From NCBI RefSeq assembly GCF_000315485.1, contig NZ_JH992944.1:354896-418895 (forward strand): a stretch of 64,000 nt of DNA. Direction: 5' to 3'. Position numbers and translations under genes: made by a program. Below are positions 26,422 to 35,883 of the stretch, piece by piece. This stretch comes from Bacteroides oleiciplenus YIT 12058 (GTDB taxonomy: Bacteria; Bacteroidota; Bacteroidia; Bacteroidales; Bacteroidaceae). Each line of letters begins with the position of its first letter. Position 1 is the first letter of the stretch. The notes under the pieces were generated by a model. It had not been told where the DNA came from. It made no database searches and saw only the letters and a list, made by a program, of their open reading frames with translations.

Positions 26422-27681
26422 ATGCGCTATAAACTTTCGGCACCTGCCACCCTGCACACCACTATTCAGCTCCCGGCATCCAAGAGTATCAGTAACCGGG
26501 CTTTGATATTACATGCTTTAGCACAAGGATGCATCACGCCCGCCAATCTGAGCGACTGCGACGACACACGTGTCATGATAAAGGCTTTGGACGGAAATCC
26601 CGAACATATCGACATCCTTGCCGCCGGAACAGCAATGCGTTTTCTCACCGCTTATCTCAGTGTAACACCCGGCACACGTGTCATTACGGGTACCGAGCGG
26701 ATGCAGCAACGTCCTATACGGATTCTTGTAGATGCCCTGCGCGAACTGGGCGCACAAATAGAATATGCCGGCAAAGAGGGTTACCCTCCTCTACGCATCA
26801 CAGGCACAGAGCTGGCGGGCGAAGAAATCACGCTGGCCGGAAACGTAAGTTCACAATATATATCTGCCTTACTGATGATTGGTCCGATTCTGAGAAACGG
26901 ACTGAAACTGAACCTGACGGGAGAAATCATCTCACGCCCCTATATCAACCTGACGTTGCAACTGATGAAAGAATTCGGTGCAGAAGCTGCATGGAGTTCC
27001 GAAAGCAGCATCACCGTCCGCCCCGGCACTTACAAAGACATACCTTTCACGGTGGAAAGTGACTGGAGTGCTGCGTCCTATTGGTATCAGATGGTTGCCC
27101 TGAACTGTGACAATGCAACTAACGAAAAGGAAACCGTAAAAACTGAGGTGGAATTATCGGGACTTTTCTCACGCAGCTATCAGGGAGATAGCCGGGGAGC
27201 GGAGATATTCACGAAACTTGGTGTACGGACAGCGCATACCGACCGTGGAGTGATATTGACCAAGATGGGCAGCCCTGTTGCCCGCATCAAGGAAGATTTA
27301 GTCGATATACCCGACCTGGCACAAACTTTCGTTGTGACTTGTTGTTTAATGAACATACCTTTCCGCTTCACCGGATTGCAGAGTCTGAAAATTAAGGAAA
27401 CAGACCGGATTCAGGCGCTCATCACCGAATTGCATAAGTTGGGATATGTGGTAAAGTCGGAAGAGGACAGTATATTAATCTGGGACGGTGAGCGTTGTGA
27501 ACCGGAAGCCAATCCCGTTATCGCAACTTACGAGGACCACCGGATGGCAATGGCCTTTGCACCTGCCGCCATGCGGATGCCGTCTTTGCTGATTGCAGAG
27601 CCTCAGGTGGTTTCCAAATCTTATCCGGGATATTGGAAAGATTTGCAACAAGCCGGATTTGAAATAGAAATAGAGGAATAG
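26422..27681 (+). CDS. aroA: 3-phosphoshikimate 1-carboxyvinyltransferase (EPSP synthase)
   Basis: A 419-aa cytoplasmic enzyme joining phosphoenolpyruvate to shikimate-3-phosphate in aromatic amino acid synthesis. Family features: N-terminal LPASKSISNRALILHAL, AAGTAMRFLTAYLS, NVSSQYISALLM, KIKETDRIQALITEL near 330 and YEDHRMAMAFAPAA near the end. Length is slightly short for the family. Only 3 nt separate it from the next gene, so they share a transcript. Confidence 0.93.
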   Translation: MRYKLSAPATLHTTIQLPASKSISNRALILHALAQGCITPANLSDCDDTRVMIKALDGNPEHIDILAAGTAMRFLTAYLSVTPGTRVITGTERMQQRPIRILVDALRELGAQIEYAGKEGYPPLRITGTELAGEEITLAGNVSSQYISALLMIGPILRNGLKLNLTGEIISRPYINLTLQLMKEFGAEAAWSSESSITVRPGTYKDIPFTVESDWSAASYWYQMVALNCDNATNEKETVKTEVELSGLFSRSYQGDSRGAEIFTKLGVRTAHTDRGVILTKMGSPVARIKEDLVDIPDLAQTFVVTCCLMNIPFRFTGLQSLKIKETDRIQALITELHKLGYVVKSEEDSILIWDGERCEPEANPVIATYEDHRMAMAFAPAAMRMPSLLIAEPQVVSKSYPGYWKDLQQAGFEIEIEE

Positions 27682-27684
27682 AAT

Positions 27685-28113
27685 ATGTGGATACTGATAA
27701 TAAGTCTGATTGCACTTGTCTGCATTGCCCTTCTGGCAGGATACATCCGCAACCGCCGCTTGCAGAAGAAGATTGAGCGCGGAGAACTGGATGCCATGCC
27801 TGAAGTGAAAGAAGTGGATGCAGAGTGTTGTGGACAGCATGAGGTATGCGAACGGGACAGTCTGTTGGCTGCCGTCAGCAAGAAGATAGAGTATTACGAC
27901 GATGAAGAATTGGACAAATACATCGGTGTTGCTCCCGAAGATTATACTTCTGAACAAGAAGATGAATTCAGGGATATATTCTATACAATGCAAGATACTG
28001 ACGTTGCCGGATGGGTGCGAAGCCTGCAACTGCGCGGAATCGCGTTGCCGGACAATATTAAAGACGAAGTATTCCTTATTATTGGAGAGAGAAGAACAGT
28101 GATTAGCGGTTAG
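27685..28113 (+). CDS. Hypothetical single-span membrane protein
   Basis: A 142-aa protein with an N-terminal membrane helix (about 2-20), a basic stretch (YIRNRRLQKK) and an acidic cytoplasmic tail with helical character (YYDDEELDKYIGVAPEDYTS). I do not recognise the family. Translationally adjacent to aroA (3 nt). Confidence 0.7.
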   Translation: MWILIISLIALVCIALLAGYIRNRRLQKKIERGELDAMPEVKEVDAECCGQHEVCERDSLLAAVSKKIEYYDDEELDKYIGVAPEDYTSEQEDEFRDIFYTMQDTDVAGWVRSLQLRGIALPDNIKDEVFLIIGERRTVISG

Positions 28114-28194
28114 TGATTAATACCATACGGTATGATAGTAAATCTCTATATACATTAACTGATAATCACTAATCACTAACAACTAATCACTAAC
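28109..28194. repeat. TTAGTGATT inverted and tandem short repeats
   Basis: GTTAGTGATT (28109-28118) overlaps the stop of the preceding gene and is complementary to two AATCACTAAC copies (28171-28180, 28185-28194) just before the permease start. The block could fold over the translation start of the permease gene. Confidence 0.45.
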
Positions 28195-28197
28195 AAC

Positions 28198-29025
28198 GTG
28201 GATTTACTGCAATATACATTCTTTCAACACGCCCTTATCGGCAGTTTGCTAGCAAGCATCGTTTGCGGACTTATCGGTACATACATTGTAACGAGACGGT
28301 TGGTGTTCATTAGCGGCGGACTAACACATGCTTCTTTTGGTGGTATCGGTTTGGGACTCTATGCAGGCATCTCCCCTATTCTGGCAGCCGGTGTTTTTGC
28401 TGTGTTGTCTGCGTTTGGGGTGGAGTGGCTAAGCAAACGCAATGATATGCGCGAAGATTCGGCCATTGCCGTATTCTGGACGCTGGGTATGGCATTGGGC
28501 ATTATGTTCACTTTCCTTTCTCCGGGGTTTGCGCCCGACCTGTCTGCTTATCTGTTTGGCAATATCCTGACGATTACGATGACTGATATAGCTTTGTTGG
28601 CAGGGCTTGCGGTGATACTGACCATCTTCTTTGTACTTTATTTACGTCCGATTATTTATGTTGCTTTCGACAGGGAGTTTGCCCGTTCGCAAGGAATTCC
28701 GGTACAGATATTTGAGTACGTGCTGATGATGTTCATTGCGCTGACCATCGTTGCCTGCCTGCGCATGGTGGGTATCGTGCTGGTCATTTCGCTGCTCACC
28801 ATTCCGCAAATGACGGCGAACTTATTCTCACACCGTTTTCACCGCATTATATGGTTGTCCATCGGCATCGGTTATCTCAGTTGCCTGGGTGGGCTGATGA
28901 TATCTTATTATCTCAATGTGCCTTCGGGGGCAGCTATCATCTTCTTTTCCATTATTATATATGTGATATGTAAGTTGGGAAAGAGTTTTTATTTATCTTT
29001 ACGGCAGAAAACGCAGAACCCGTAA
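28198..29025 (+). CDS. ABC-3 family metal transporter permease (ZnuB-like)
   Basis: A 275-aa membrane protein with about eight hydrophobic segments. FISGGLTHASFGGIGLGLY and the C-terminal GIVLVISLLTIPQMTANL are characteristic of the zinc/manganese permeases ZnuB/MntB. It starts with GTG. No ATPase or binding-protein gene is adjacent, so partners must be elsewhere. The metal cannot be told. Confidence 0.85.
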   Translation: MDLLQYTFFQHALIGSLLASIVCGLIGTYIVTRRLVFISGGLTHASFGGIGLGLYAGISPILAAGVFAVLSAFGVEWLSKRNDMREDSAIAVFWTLGMALGIMFTFLSPGFAPDLSAYLFGNILTITMTDIALLAGLAVILTIFFVLYLRPIIYVAFDREFARSQGIPVQIFEYVLMMFIALTIVACLRMVGIVLVISLLTIPQMTANLFSHRFHRIIWLSIGIGYLSCLGGLMISYYLNVPSGAAIIFFSIIIYVICKLGKSFYLSLRQKTQNP

Positions 29026-29041
29026 AACCTACTGGCATAGT

Positions 29042-32000
29042 TTGAAACGCAAAGCAGTCTACCTCACTGGCATCTTAGTGACTTTGATGCTCGTTGCCGG
29101 ATGTTCCACTCGAAAGAATACAGCCGGTACACGCTTCTACCATGCCCTGACCACCCGCTACAACGTTTACTTCAATGGCAACGAAGCCTATAAGACCGGA
29201 CTCGAAACACAACAGCAAGGAAATAAGGACAATTATATGGAGGTGCTTCCCCTCTACCCCATAGGCAATAAAGAAACCACAAGTATCGGCACTTCCGACT
29301 TCGACCGGGCTATTGAAAAAGCACAAAAAGCCATCCGACAGCACTCCATCAAACGACGCCCTATCCGCAAGCCGGGGCGGGCATACACCGATGAATATAA
29401 GAAATGGCTGGCACGTCGTGAATTCAATCCTTTCATACACCGCGCATGGCTGTTGCTAGGCAAAGCGCAATATCAGAAAGGAGACTTCCCGGAAGCTGCA
29501 TCAACATTCTCCTACATCGCACGCCTTTACGACGGACAAACGGGCATTACTTCCGAAGCACTCATCTGGCTGTCCCGCTGTTACTCTGCATTGGGTTGGC
29601 AATATGACGCTGAAGACGCCTTGAGCCGGGTGAACAACGACAGTCTGCCCCTATCACTGGCAGTTCCGTATGCCTCGGCAACGGGAAATTTCCTGTTGGG
29701 CAGTAAGCGGTACAGGGAAGCCATTCCGCATCTGGAAAAAACCGCCAAAAACGAAAAGAATAAGAAACAGAAAGCACGATGTTACTACCTCTTGGGGCAG
29801 ACTTACCAAATGTTGCAGCAACCAGAGCAAGCCTATCAAGCTTACAGCAAAGTAATCCGCCTCAACCCACCGTATGAGCTGGCTCTCAGCGCCCGCATCC
29901 GACAAACGGAAGTGATGCCCGCCTCTAACAGTCGCAAAATCATAGGAAAACTGTTGCGTCTCAGCCGTGACGAAAAGAATGAAGAATTTCTGGACCAGAT
30001 ATATTATGCACTGGGCAACGTCTATCTTGCCGAAAAAGATACGGTTCAGGCCCTTGCCGCCTATCATAAAGGAATAGAAAAGAGCAAACGAAACGGCGTA
30101 GAGAAAGGTGTTCTGCAACTAACGCTGGGAAATCTATATTGGCAGCAGGCACGCTATGCCGAAGCGCAGAAAGCATACGCCGAAGCCATCGGATTGATAG
30201 ACAAGACGCATCAGGAATATGACACCGCTACCACTCGTTCGGAAATCCTGGACGAACTGGTACCACACACCACTGCCATACAATTGCAAGACAGCTTGCA
30301 ACGCCTTGCCGGAATGACGGAAGAAGAAAGGCTGAGCATAATAAAGGAAATCATCGCGCAAGTCATTGCCCGGGAAGAAGCAGAACGCAAAGCGGCAGAG
30401 GAAGCGGAACGGGAAACCAACCGTCAACAAATGCTTGATGAAGCTGCCAACCAATTGCCCGCCACTTCCATCGTCACCCGACCGGGACAAAGTACCACCA
30501 CTACTCCGCAAACCACCCAACCTACCATAGGGGGAAAGCAAGCCTGGTACTTCTACAACCCGCAATTAGTGGAACAGGGGAAAGCGGAATTCCAACGTTT
30601 ATGGGGGCGCCGGAAGCTGGAAGATAACTGGCGGAGAAAGAATAAAACTGTAGTTGCCCTGGATGATTTCGGGGAAATAGATTATAACGAGCCCGAACAG
30701 ACTGCCGGAACAGATTCTATTCAGAACAACAAGGAAGGTGAAACCAACCGCACCCACTCACAGAATAGTGAGAACGAGAAAACAGGTATCGGTAACAACG
30801 AAAAAACAGACACCGACAGCCTTGCCAACGACACGCATCGCCCGGAATACTATCTATCACAAATTCCACTGACAGAAGAAGCAATGAAAGCTTCAAACGC
30901 ATTGTTATCAGAAGCCCTGTATGGCGCCGGAATGATATTCAAAGACCGTATGCAGGATTTCCGAAAGGCGGAAGCCGCCTTTGAACGACTTGTAAGCCAG
31001 TTCCCGGACTTCGCGCAACTGGATGAGGTGTATTATCAGTTATTCCTGACTGAATTAGCTATAAACCATTATGATAACTCTCCATCCATAGCGGAAACTG
31101 CACTACAATTAGCCGAAAGATATAAGTCCGAGCTTATCGCTCGCTTCCCCGAAAGCCGTTACGCCAAAACGCTGGCCGACCCGGATTTTGCGGAGAACGC
31201 CGTGCACGGTAAGCAACGCGAAGACTCGCTCTATACCCGCGCCTACGAGCATTTCCAGGCGGGAGACACTGCCACCGTACGTGCTGCTGCACATCTTTCC
31301 GCAGAGATATATCCTCTGGGACAGCATCGCCCGAAGTTCATGTTCCTTGATGCCGTCACCCGTTTGCAAGGTGGAGAAACCAAGCAATTCCTCGCCACCC
31401 TGAAACAGCTTGTACAGCAATATCCGCAAAATGAAATCACCGACCTCGCCGCTCATATACTGAAAGGTGTACAGGAAGGGCGTTTGCTGGCCCGCGACAG
31501 TCATACATTCGGTTCCATCTGGCAACGCCGGAATGCTGAACTTGCCGAAGTCGGTAACTTATTAGGCGATAGCCTGGGCAATGCCGCCGTCCTTCCACCG
31601 GACAGTGCATTCAGCACGGAGCGCAATGTTCCGTTCCTCTTTATCCTTGCCTACGAAGAAGGAAAAGTAAACGAAAACATGCTTCTGTTTGAAGTGGCAC
31701 GCTATAATTTCTCCACCTTCCTGGTGAAGAACTTTGATCTTGCCTTTGCTCACGAACGGGGTATCGGGATGCTGCAAATCAAACCATTCAGCAATTATGA
31801 TGAAGCACAGCAATATTTCCGCAGGCTCTATGCCACTCCTGAAATGGCTGCCCGGCTGAGCGGTATGCGTGCAGTGCTTATTTCGGAAGCAAATTATGAA
31901 CAACTCATCAAGCAATACAGTTTTGATGACTACGACACCTTCTACCGTGCCCACTTCTCTTCCATTCCGGAGCCCGAACTGAAAGGTTACACACTGGATG

Positions 32001-32104
32001 AACCTCTGCTAAACCTGCCTACCGAGGAAGAAGAACGGCAGAAAGAAGAAAATCTGCCTGCGGAAGAGGACGACCCGGAAAATGGTGTTATCTTTGAGGA
32101 CTGA
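29042..32104 (+). CDS. PorW/SprE-like TPR lipoprotein
   Basis: A 1020-aa lipoprotein (signal KRKAVYLTGILVTLMLVAGC) with tetratricopeptide repeats in two blocks (about 130-420 and 600-800), separated by a charged, low-complexity stretch (about 430-600). The mature N-terminus, STRKNTAGTRFYHALTTRYN, is typical of PorW/SprE, a periplasmic lipoprotein tied to the type IX secretion system. The apparent start is TTG; the next in-frame codons encode the signal, so no later ATG fits. It lies 11 nt upstream of the PorX-like gene. Confidence 0.75.
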   Translation: MKRKAVYLTGILVTLMLVAGCSTRKNTAGTRFYHALTTRYNVYFNGNEAYKTGLETQQQGNKDNYMEVLPLYPIGNKETTSIGTSDFDRAIEKAQKAIRQHSIKRRPIRKPGRAYTDEYKKWLARREFNPFIHRAWLLLGKAQYQKGDFPEAASTFSYIARLYDGQTGITSEALIWLSRCYSALGWQYDAEDALSRVNNDSLPLSLAVPYASATGNFLLGSKRYREAIPHLEKTAKNEKNKKQKARCYYLLGQTYQMLQQPEQAYQAYSKVIRLNPPYELALSARIRQTEVMPASNSRKIIGKLLRLSRDEKNEEFLDQIYYALGNVYLAEKDTVQALAAYHKGIEKSKRNGVEKGVLQLTLGNLYWQQARYAEAQKAYAEAIGLIDKTHQEYDTATTRSEILDELVPHTTAIQLQDSLQRLAGMTEEERLSIIKEIIAQVIAREEAERKAAEEAERETNRQQMLDEAANQLPATSIVTRPGQSTTTTPQTTQPTIGGKQAWYFYNPQLVEQGKAEFQRLWGRRKLEDNWRRKNKTVVALDDFGEIDYNEPEQTAGTDSIQNNKEGETNRTHSQNSENEKTGIGNNEKTDTDSLANDTHRPEYYLSQIPLTEEAMKASNALLSEALYGAGMIFKDRMQDFRKAEAAFERLVSQFPDFAQLDEVYYQLFLTELAINHYDNSPSIAETALQLAERYKSELIARFPESRYAKTLADPDFAENAVHGKQREDSLYTRAYEHFQAGDTATVRAAAHLSAEIYPLGQHRPKFMFLDAVTRLQGGETKQFLATLKQLVQQYPQNEITDLAAHILKGVQEGRLLARDSHTFGSIWQRRNAELAEVGNLLGDSLGNAAVLPPDSAFSTERNVPFLFILAYEEGKVNENMLLFEVARYNFSTFLVKNFDLAFAHERGIGMLQIKPFSNYDEAQQYFRRLYATPEMAARLSGMRAVLISEANYEQLIKQYSFDDYDTFYRAHFSSIPEPELKGYTLDEPLLNLPTEEEERQKEENLPAEEDDPENGVIFED

Positions 32105-32115
32105 AAACATAAAAT

Positions 32116-33681
32116 ATGAAGAAAGACAGATTACTTTGGGTAGACGATGAAATCAGTTTGTTGCGACCGCACATCCTGTTTCTGGAAGGCAAAGGTTACG
32201 AAGTCGACACCGTAACCAACGGACAGGATGCGCTCGACCGCTGCCGTGCCACTACCTACGACCTCATCTTTCTGGACGAGAACATGCCCGGACTGAGCGG
32301 TCTGCAAACCCTGGCACTGATAAAAGAAATCTGCCCCACCGTCCCCGTCATCATGATTACCAAAAGCGAAGAAGAAAATATCATGGATATGGCTATCGGG
32401 CAAAAGATAGCGGATTACCTTATCAAACCTGTCAACCCCAACCAGATATTACTGTCACTAAAGAAGAACCTGCACCGCCGGGACATAGTCAGCGAAGCCG
32501 CACAGACCGGTTATCAACAGAACTTCGGCAAGATAGGCATGCAAATCAACGATTCGCTGACCGCCGCCGACTGGATGGAACTATACCGCCGCCTCGTATA
32601 CTGGGAACTGGAACTGGAAGCAACGGACAGCCCCATGAGTGAAATGCTTGCCATGCAGAAGGCAGAAGCCAACTCCGCTTTCGCCAAGTTCATCAAGAAG
32701 CACTATGCAGATTGGGTATCAACGAAAGATACTCCCCTCGACCGTCCCCTCATGAGCCCGGACATTTTCAAGCGTATCCTTTTCCCGCTGTTGGACAAAG
32801 GCGAAAAAGTCTTCTTCATCGTCCTCGACAACTTCCGCTACGACCAGTGGCGTGTCCTCGCCGACGAGCTATCCGGCTTGTTCAATATCGACGAACAACT
32901 TTATTTCAGCATCCTGCCCACTGCCACACAATATGCCCGCAACGCCATCTTCTCCGGTCTGATGCCCGACCAGATAGCGCGGCTCTTTCCGGAATTGTGG
33001 GTAGATGAAGACGAAGAAGAAAACAAGAACCTGAACGAAGCTCCGCTGATACGTACCATCATCGAGCGTTATCGCCGCAACGATACATTCTCTTATCATA
33101 AAATAAATGACGCCGCAGGTGCCGAACGCTTATTGGCACAACTGCCTGCACTGGCACAGAACGACCTCAACGTTGCCGTGTTCAACTTCATCGACATGTT
33201 GAGCCACAGCCGCACGGAAAGTAAGATGATACGCGAACTCGCCTCCACCGAGGCAGCTTACCGCAGCATCACGCTTTCATGGTTCCGCCATTCACCGTTG
33301 AGCGACCTGCTGAAAGCACTTGCCAACCGCCAGTATCGTGTCATCATCACTACGGACCATGGTAGCATCCGCGTAGATAACCCGGTAAAAGTACAAAGTA
33401 ACAGTAAAGAAATCAATGCCAACCTGCGCTACAAGCTATCGCGCAATATGGCATACAATCCTAAACAAGTGTTCGAAATCACCCGCCCCGCAGATATACA
33501 CCTGCCCTCACCTAATGTGAGCACACGTTATATCTTTGCCACCGGACGGGATTTCTTTGCTTATCCGAATAATTATAATCACTACGTCAGCTACTACACT
33601 GATACCTTCCAGCATGGGGGAATCTCGATGGAAGAGATGATTATTCCGCTTATCACATTGAGCGGACGAGGGGGAGGATAA
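32116..33681 (+). CDS. porX: PorX-like response regulator with PglZ phosphatase/phosphodiesterase domain
   Basis: A 521-aa protein. The receiver domain (1-120) has acidic residues D10/D11, the phosphoacceptor Asp54 in IFLDENMPG and Lys104. After a helical linker comes a PglZ alkaline-phosphatase-like domain (about 210-521) with FIVLDNFRYDQW, the likely nucleophile Thr271 in PTATQYARNAIFSG, and TTDHGSIRV. In Porphyromonas, PorX partners the kinase PorY to control type IX secretion, and PorX enzymes cleave oligonucleotides. No porY or other type IX genes are in view besides the PorW-like one. Confidence 0.85.
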   Translation: MKKDRLLWVDDEISLLRPHILFLEGKGYEVDTVTNGQDALDRCRATTYDLIFLDENMPGLSGLQTLALIKEICPTVPVIMITKSEEENIMDMAIGQKIADYLIKPVNPNQILLSLKKNLHRRDIVSEAAQTGYQQNFGKIGMQINDSLTAADWMELYRRLVYWELELEATDSPMSEMLAMQKAEANSAFAKFIKKHYADWVSTKDTPLDRPLMSPDIFKRILFPLLDKGEKVFFIVLDNFRYDQWRVLADELSGLFNIDEQLYFSILPTATQYARNAIFSGLMPDQIARLFPELWVDEDEEENKNLNEAPLIRTIIERYRRNDTFSYHKINDAAGAERLLAQLPALAQNDLNVAVFNFIDMLSHSRTESKMIRELASTEAAYRSITLSWFRHSPLSDLLKALANRQYRVIITTDHGSIRVDNPVKVQSNSKEINANLRYKLSRNMAYNPKQVFEITRPADIHLPSPNVSTRYIFATGRDFFAYPNNYNHYVSYYTDTFQHGGISMEEMIIPLITLSGRGGG

Positions 33682-33693
33682 AAAGGCTAAACC

Positions 33694-33750
33694 TTGGCAG
33701 CGCCGAAGTTAAACATTGACACTGCCAAAGTTAAACATCGTCAAAGTTAA
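33694..33750. repeat. AAGTTAAA short repeats with a small inverted repeat
   Basis: Three AAGTTAAA copies within 50 nt plus TTGGCAG (33694-33700) and its complement (33722-33728), between porX and tsaE. Confidence 0.4.
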
Positions 33751-33770
33751 AGTTATAAATAAAAGATAAT

Positions 33771-34196
33771 ATGGAAATCAAAATTCAATCTCTGGACCAT
33801 ATCCACGAAGCCGCCCGCGAATTTATCGCTGCAATGGGCGACAATACCGTTTTCGCTCTTTACGGAAAGATGGGAGCCGGTAAAACTACATTTATCAAGG
33901 CACTTTGCCAGGAACTGGGCGTTGAGGACGTTGTTACCTCTCCCACTTTTGCCGTCATCAATGAGTACCGCTCGGACATAGCGGGCGAGCTCATTTATCA
34001 TTTCGACTTCTACCGCATCAAGAAGCTGGAAGAAGTATATGACATGGGATATGAGGATTATTTCTACAGCGGAGCGCTCTGCTTTATCGAATGGCCGGAA
34101 TTGGTAGAGGAACTGTTGCCGGGCAATACGATACGCGTCACTATCGAAGAACTGGAAGATGGCTCACGCAAGCTGACAATGGAAAGCCAGGAATAA
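33771..34196 (+). CDS. tsaE: tRNA threonylcarbamoyladenosine biosynthesis ATPase TsaE
   Basis: A 141-aa ATPase with P-loop GKMGAGKTT (32-40), TSPTFAVINEY and the C-terminal FIEWPE motif, all diagnostic of TsaE. It assists TsaD/TsaB in making the t6A modification next to tRNA anticodons. It follows porX on the same strand, as in many Bacteroidetes. Confidence 0.93.
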   Translation: MEIKIQSLDHIHEAAREFIAAMGDNTVFALYGKMGAGKTTFIKALCQELGVEDVVTSPTFAVINEYRSDIAGELIYHFDFYRIKKLEEVYDMGYEDYFYSGALCFIEWPELVEELLPGNTIRVTIEELEDGSRKLTMESQE

Positions 34197-34202
34197 GTCA
34201 CT

Positions 34203-34418
34203 ATGAGCCAATATATCATTCAGGGAATTTTTGCAGTGGCCGGCATCATTTCACTGCTGGCTGCGGTGTTCGACTGGGAGTGGTTCTTCACTGCACGGAA
34301 CACTCAGTTTGCGGTGAGGAGCGTGGGACGACAGCGTGCGAGGTTATTCTATGGAGTACTGGGAGTTATCCTCATCGGGATGTCGGTGTTCTTCTTTCTG
34401 AATACGCCGCCGGCATGA
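34203..34418 (+). CDS. Small two-span membrane protein, Imm17-like
   Basis: A 71-aa protein with two hydrophobic helices (about 4-22 and 48-66) and a basic loop (RSVGRQRARLFYG). It resembles proteins labelled immunity 17 family in Bacteroides, but no toxin gene is adjacent and the label may only reflect shape. It starts 6 nt after tsaE and is the last gene before a strong terminator. Confidence 0.6.
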   Translation: MSQYIIQGIFAVAGIISLLAAVFDWEWFFTARNTQFAVRSVGRQRARLFYGVLGVILIGMSVFFFLNTPPA

Positions 34419-34434
34419 TTCAAGTTATAAGTAA

Positions 34435-34478
34435 CGCTATGTGTGTGGGCGAATGATTATTTGCCCACACACATAGCG
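34435..34478. terminator. Strong bidirectional terminator hairpin
   Basis: A perfect 16-bp stem (34435-34450 with 34463-34478) with a 12-nt loop, T-rich on the plus side. It separates the tsaE operon from the convergent RND efflux operon. Confidence 0.75.
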
Positions 34479-34506
34479 CAACGCTTTTTGACTCTAATAT
34501 ACTTTC

Positions 34507-35880
34507 TTATTGCCATCCCCCGCCGAGCGCCTTATACAGCCGTACCAGCGTTATCTGCTTATCCCTTATCGCATTGCTCAGTCCTATCTGTGCATCAAAA
34601 TATCCACGCTGGGCATCCAACACATCCAAATATCCGATAACCCCGTTGATATACTGCAACTGGGCCAGCTCTACGTTCGTCCGTGCCGCCTGCTCCAATT
34701 GCAGACGCGACTCATAAATCTCCTTTATCTTGCCGAAATCCACAATCGCATTCCGCGCATCCTTGAAGGCAGTCAACACCGACTTCTCATATGCATAGAC
34801 CTCCGCCTCATACGCCGCCTTCTTCGCCTTCAGCATCGCCCGGTTCTTACCCATAGCAAACAGCGGCGTCAGCAACGAACCGCTCAGGAAATGATAAGGT
34901 GACTTCAGGAAATCCGAGAACTCGGTACTCTCCAACCCGTAGTGAGCCGTCAGACTGAGACGGGGAAACATATTGGTGTATGCAACTCCCACCGTCGCAT
35001 TCGCAGCAATCAGCTTCTGCTCCGCCTGACGCACATCCGGACGACGTTCCAGCAATGTGGAAGGAAGCCCCACAGGAAGACTTTCCGGCAGTTTCACCTC
35101 TTCCGGCAGCACCGAACGTTCTATCTTTCGCGGATACTCGCCCGCCAGGAAAGCAATGTCATTCTCTTTGATAGAAATCTTCCGTTCCAGGTCCGGCACC
35201 AGCGTTGCCGTACGTGCCAACTCCACCTGGGCCTGCTGATAAGAAGTCTCCGAAGTCAGACCACCCTCAAAACGGAGCTTCGCCAGCCGGACACCCTCCT
35301 TACGGGCACCGAGTGTCTGGCGTACAATTGCCAATTCGTTATCCAACGCCACCAGCTCGAAATATGCCTGTGCCACTTCTGCCACCAGACTCATTTTCAA
35401 GGCACGTTGCGCTTCTATCGAACCCAGAAAGTCCGCCATACTCTTATCCTTCGCCCAACGCAGATTTCCCCAAAGGTCCACCTCCCACGAAACGATGGCT
35501 TTCGCCTCATAACTCCGGTCCGAATCATAATTATCGCCGCCATAGTTCTCTGCCTCCTTGTCTGCATACAGCTTGCCGCTGACTTGCGGGAAGAGATTGG
35601 CAAAGTCTATGCGCTTCATCGCCGCCAGTTCCTTCACCCGTGCGGCGGCAATCTTCATATCCTTATTATATTCAAGCGTCCGCTCGATGAGCGCTTGCAG
35701 GGTAGTATCAGTGTAAATGGTCCACCACTGGCGGTCGGCAATGGAAAGTGTATCCTGCTCTGTAGAGTCAAGTTGCTGCGGCAGGTCCAGTTCCGGACGT
35801 GCATAGTGTTTACCCAACTGGCAGGAACTGAGCACCACTACCAGCACCATCATATAATATATCGTATATTTCCTTTTCAT
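34507..35880 (-). CDS. RND efflux outer-membrane factor, NodT/OprM type lipoprotein
   Basis: A 457-aa TolC-family channel with a lipoprotein signal (LVVVLSSC), as in OprM/NodT. Two repeats of the helical barrel are visible (LARTATLVPDLERKISIKEN; VELAQLQYINGVIGYLDVLD). Last gene of the adaptor-pump-channel operon, 3 nt after the pump gene. Confidence 0.9.
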   Translation of the reverse strand: MKRKYTIYYMMVLVVVLSSCQLGKHYARPELDLPQQLDSTEQDTLSIADRQWWTIYTDTTLQALIERTLEYNKDMKIAAARVKELAAMKRIDFANLFPQVSGKLYADKEAENYGGDNYDSDRSYEAKAIVSWEVDLWGNLRWAKDKSMADFLGSIEAQRALKMSLVAEVAQAYFELVALDNELAIVRQTLGARKEGVRLAKLRFEGGLTSETSYQQAQVELARTATLVPDLERKISIKENDIAFLAGEYPRKIERSVLPEEVKLPESLPVGLPSTLLERRPDVRQAEQKLIAANATVGVAYTNMFPRLSLTAHYGLESTEFSDFLKSPYHFLSGSLLTPLFAMGKNRAMLKAKKAAYEAEVYAYEKSVLTAFKDARNAIVDFGKIKEIYESRLQLEQAARTNVELAQLQYINGVIGYLDVLDAQRGYFDAQIGLSNAIRDKQITLVRLYKALGGGWQ

Positions 35881-35883
35881 AGC

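Noticed and set aside
34203..34418. Toxin-immunity pair
   Set aside because: The small membrane protein resembles Imm17, but no toxin gene is next to it and it is embedded in the tsaE operon.
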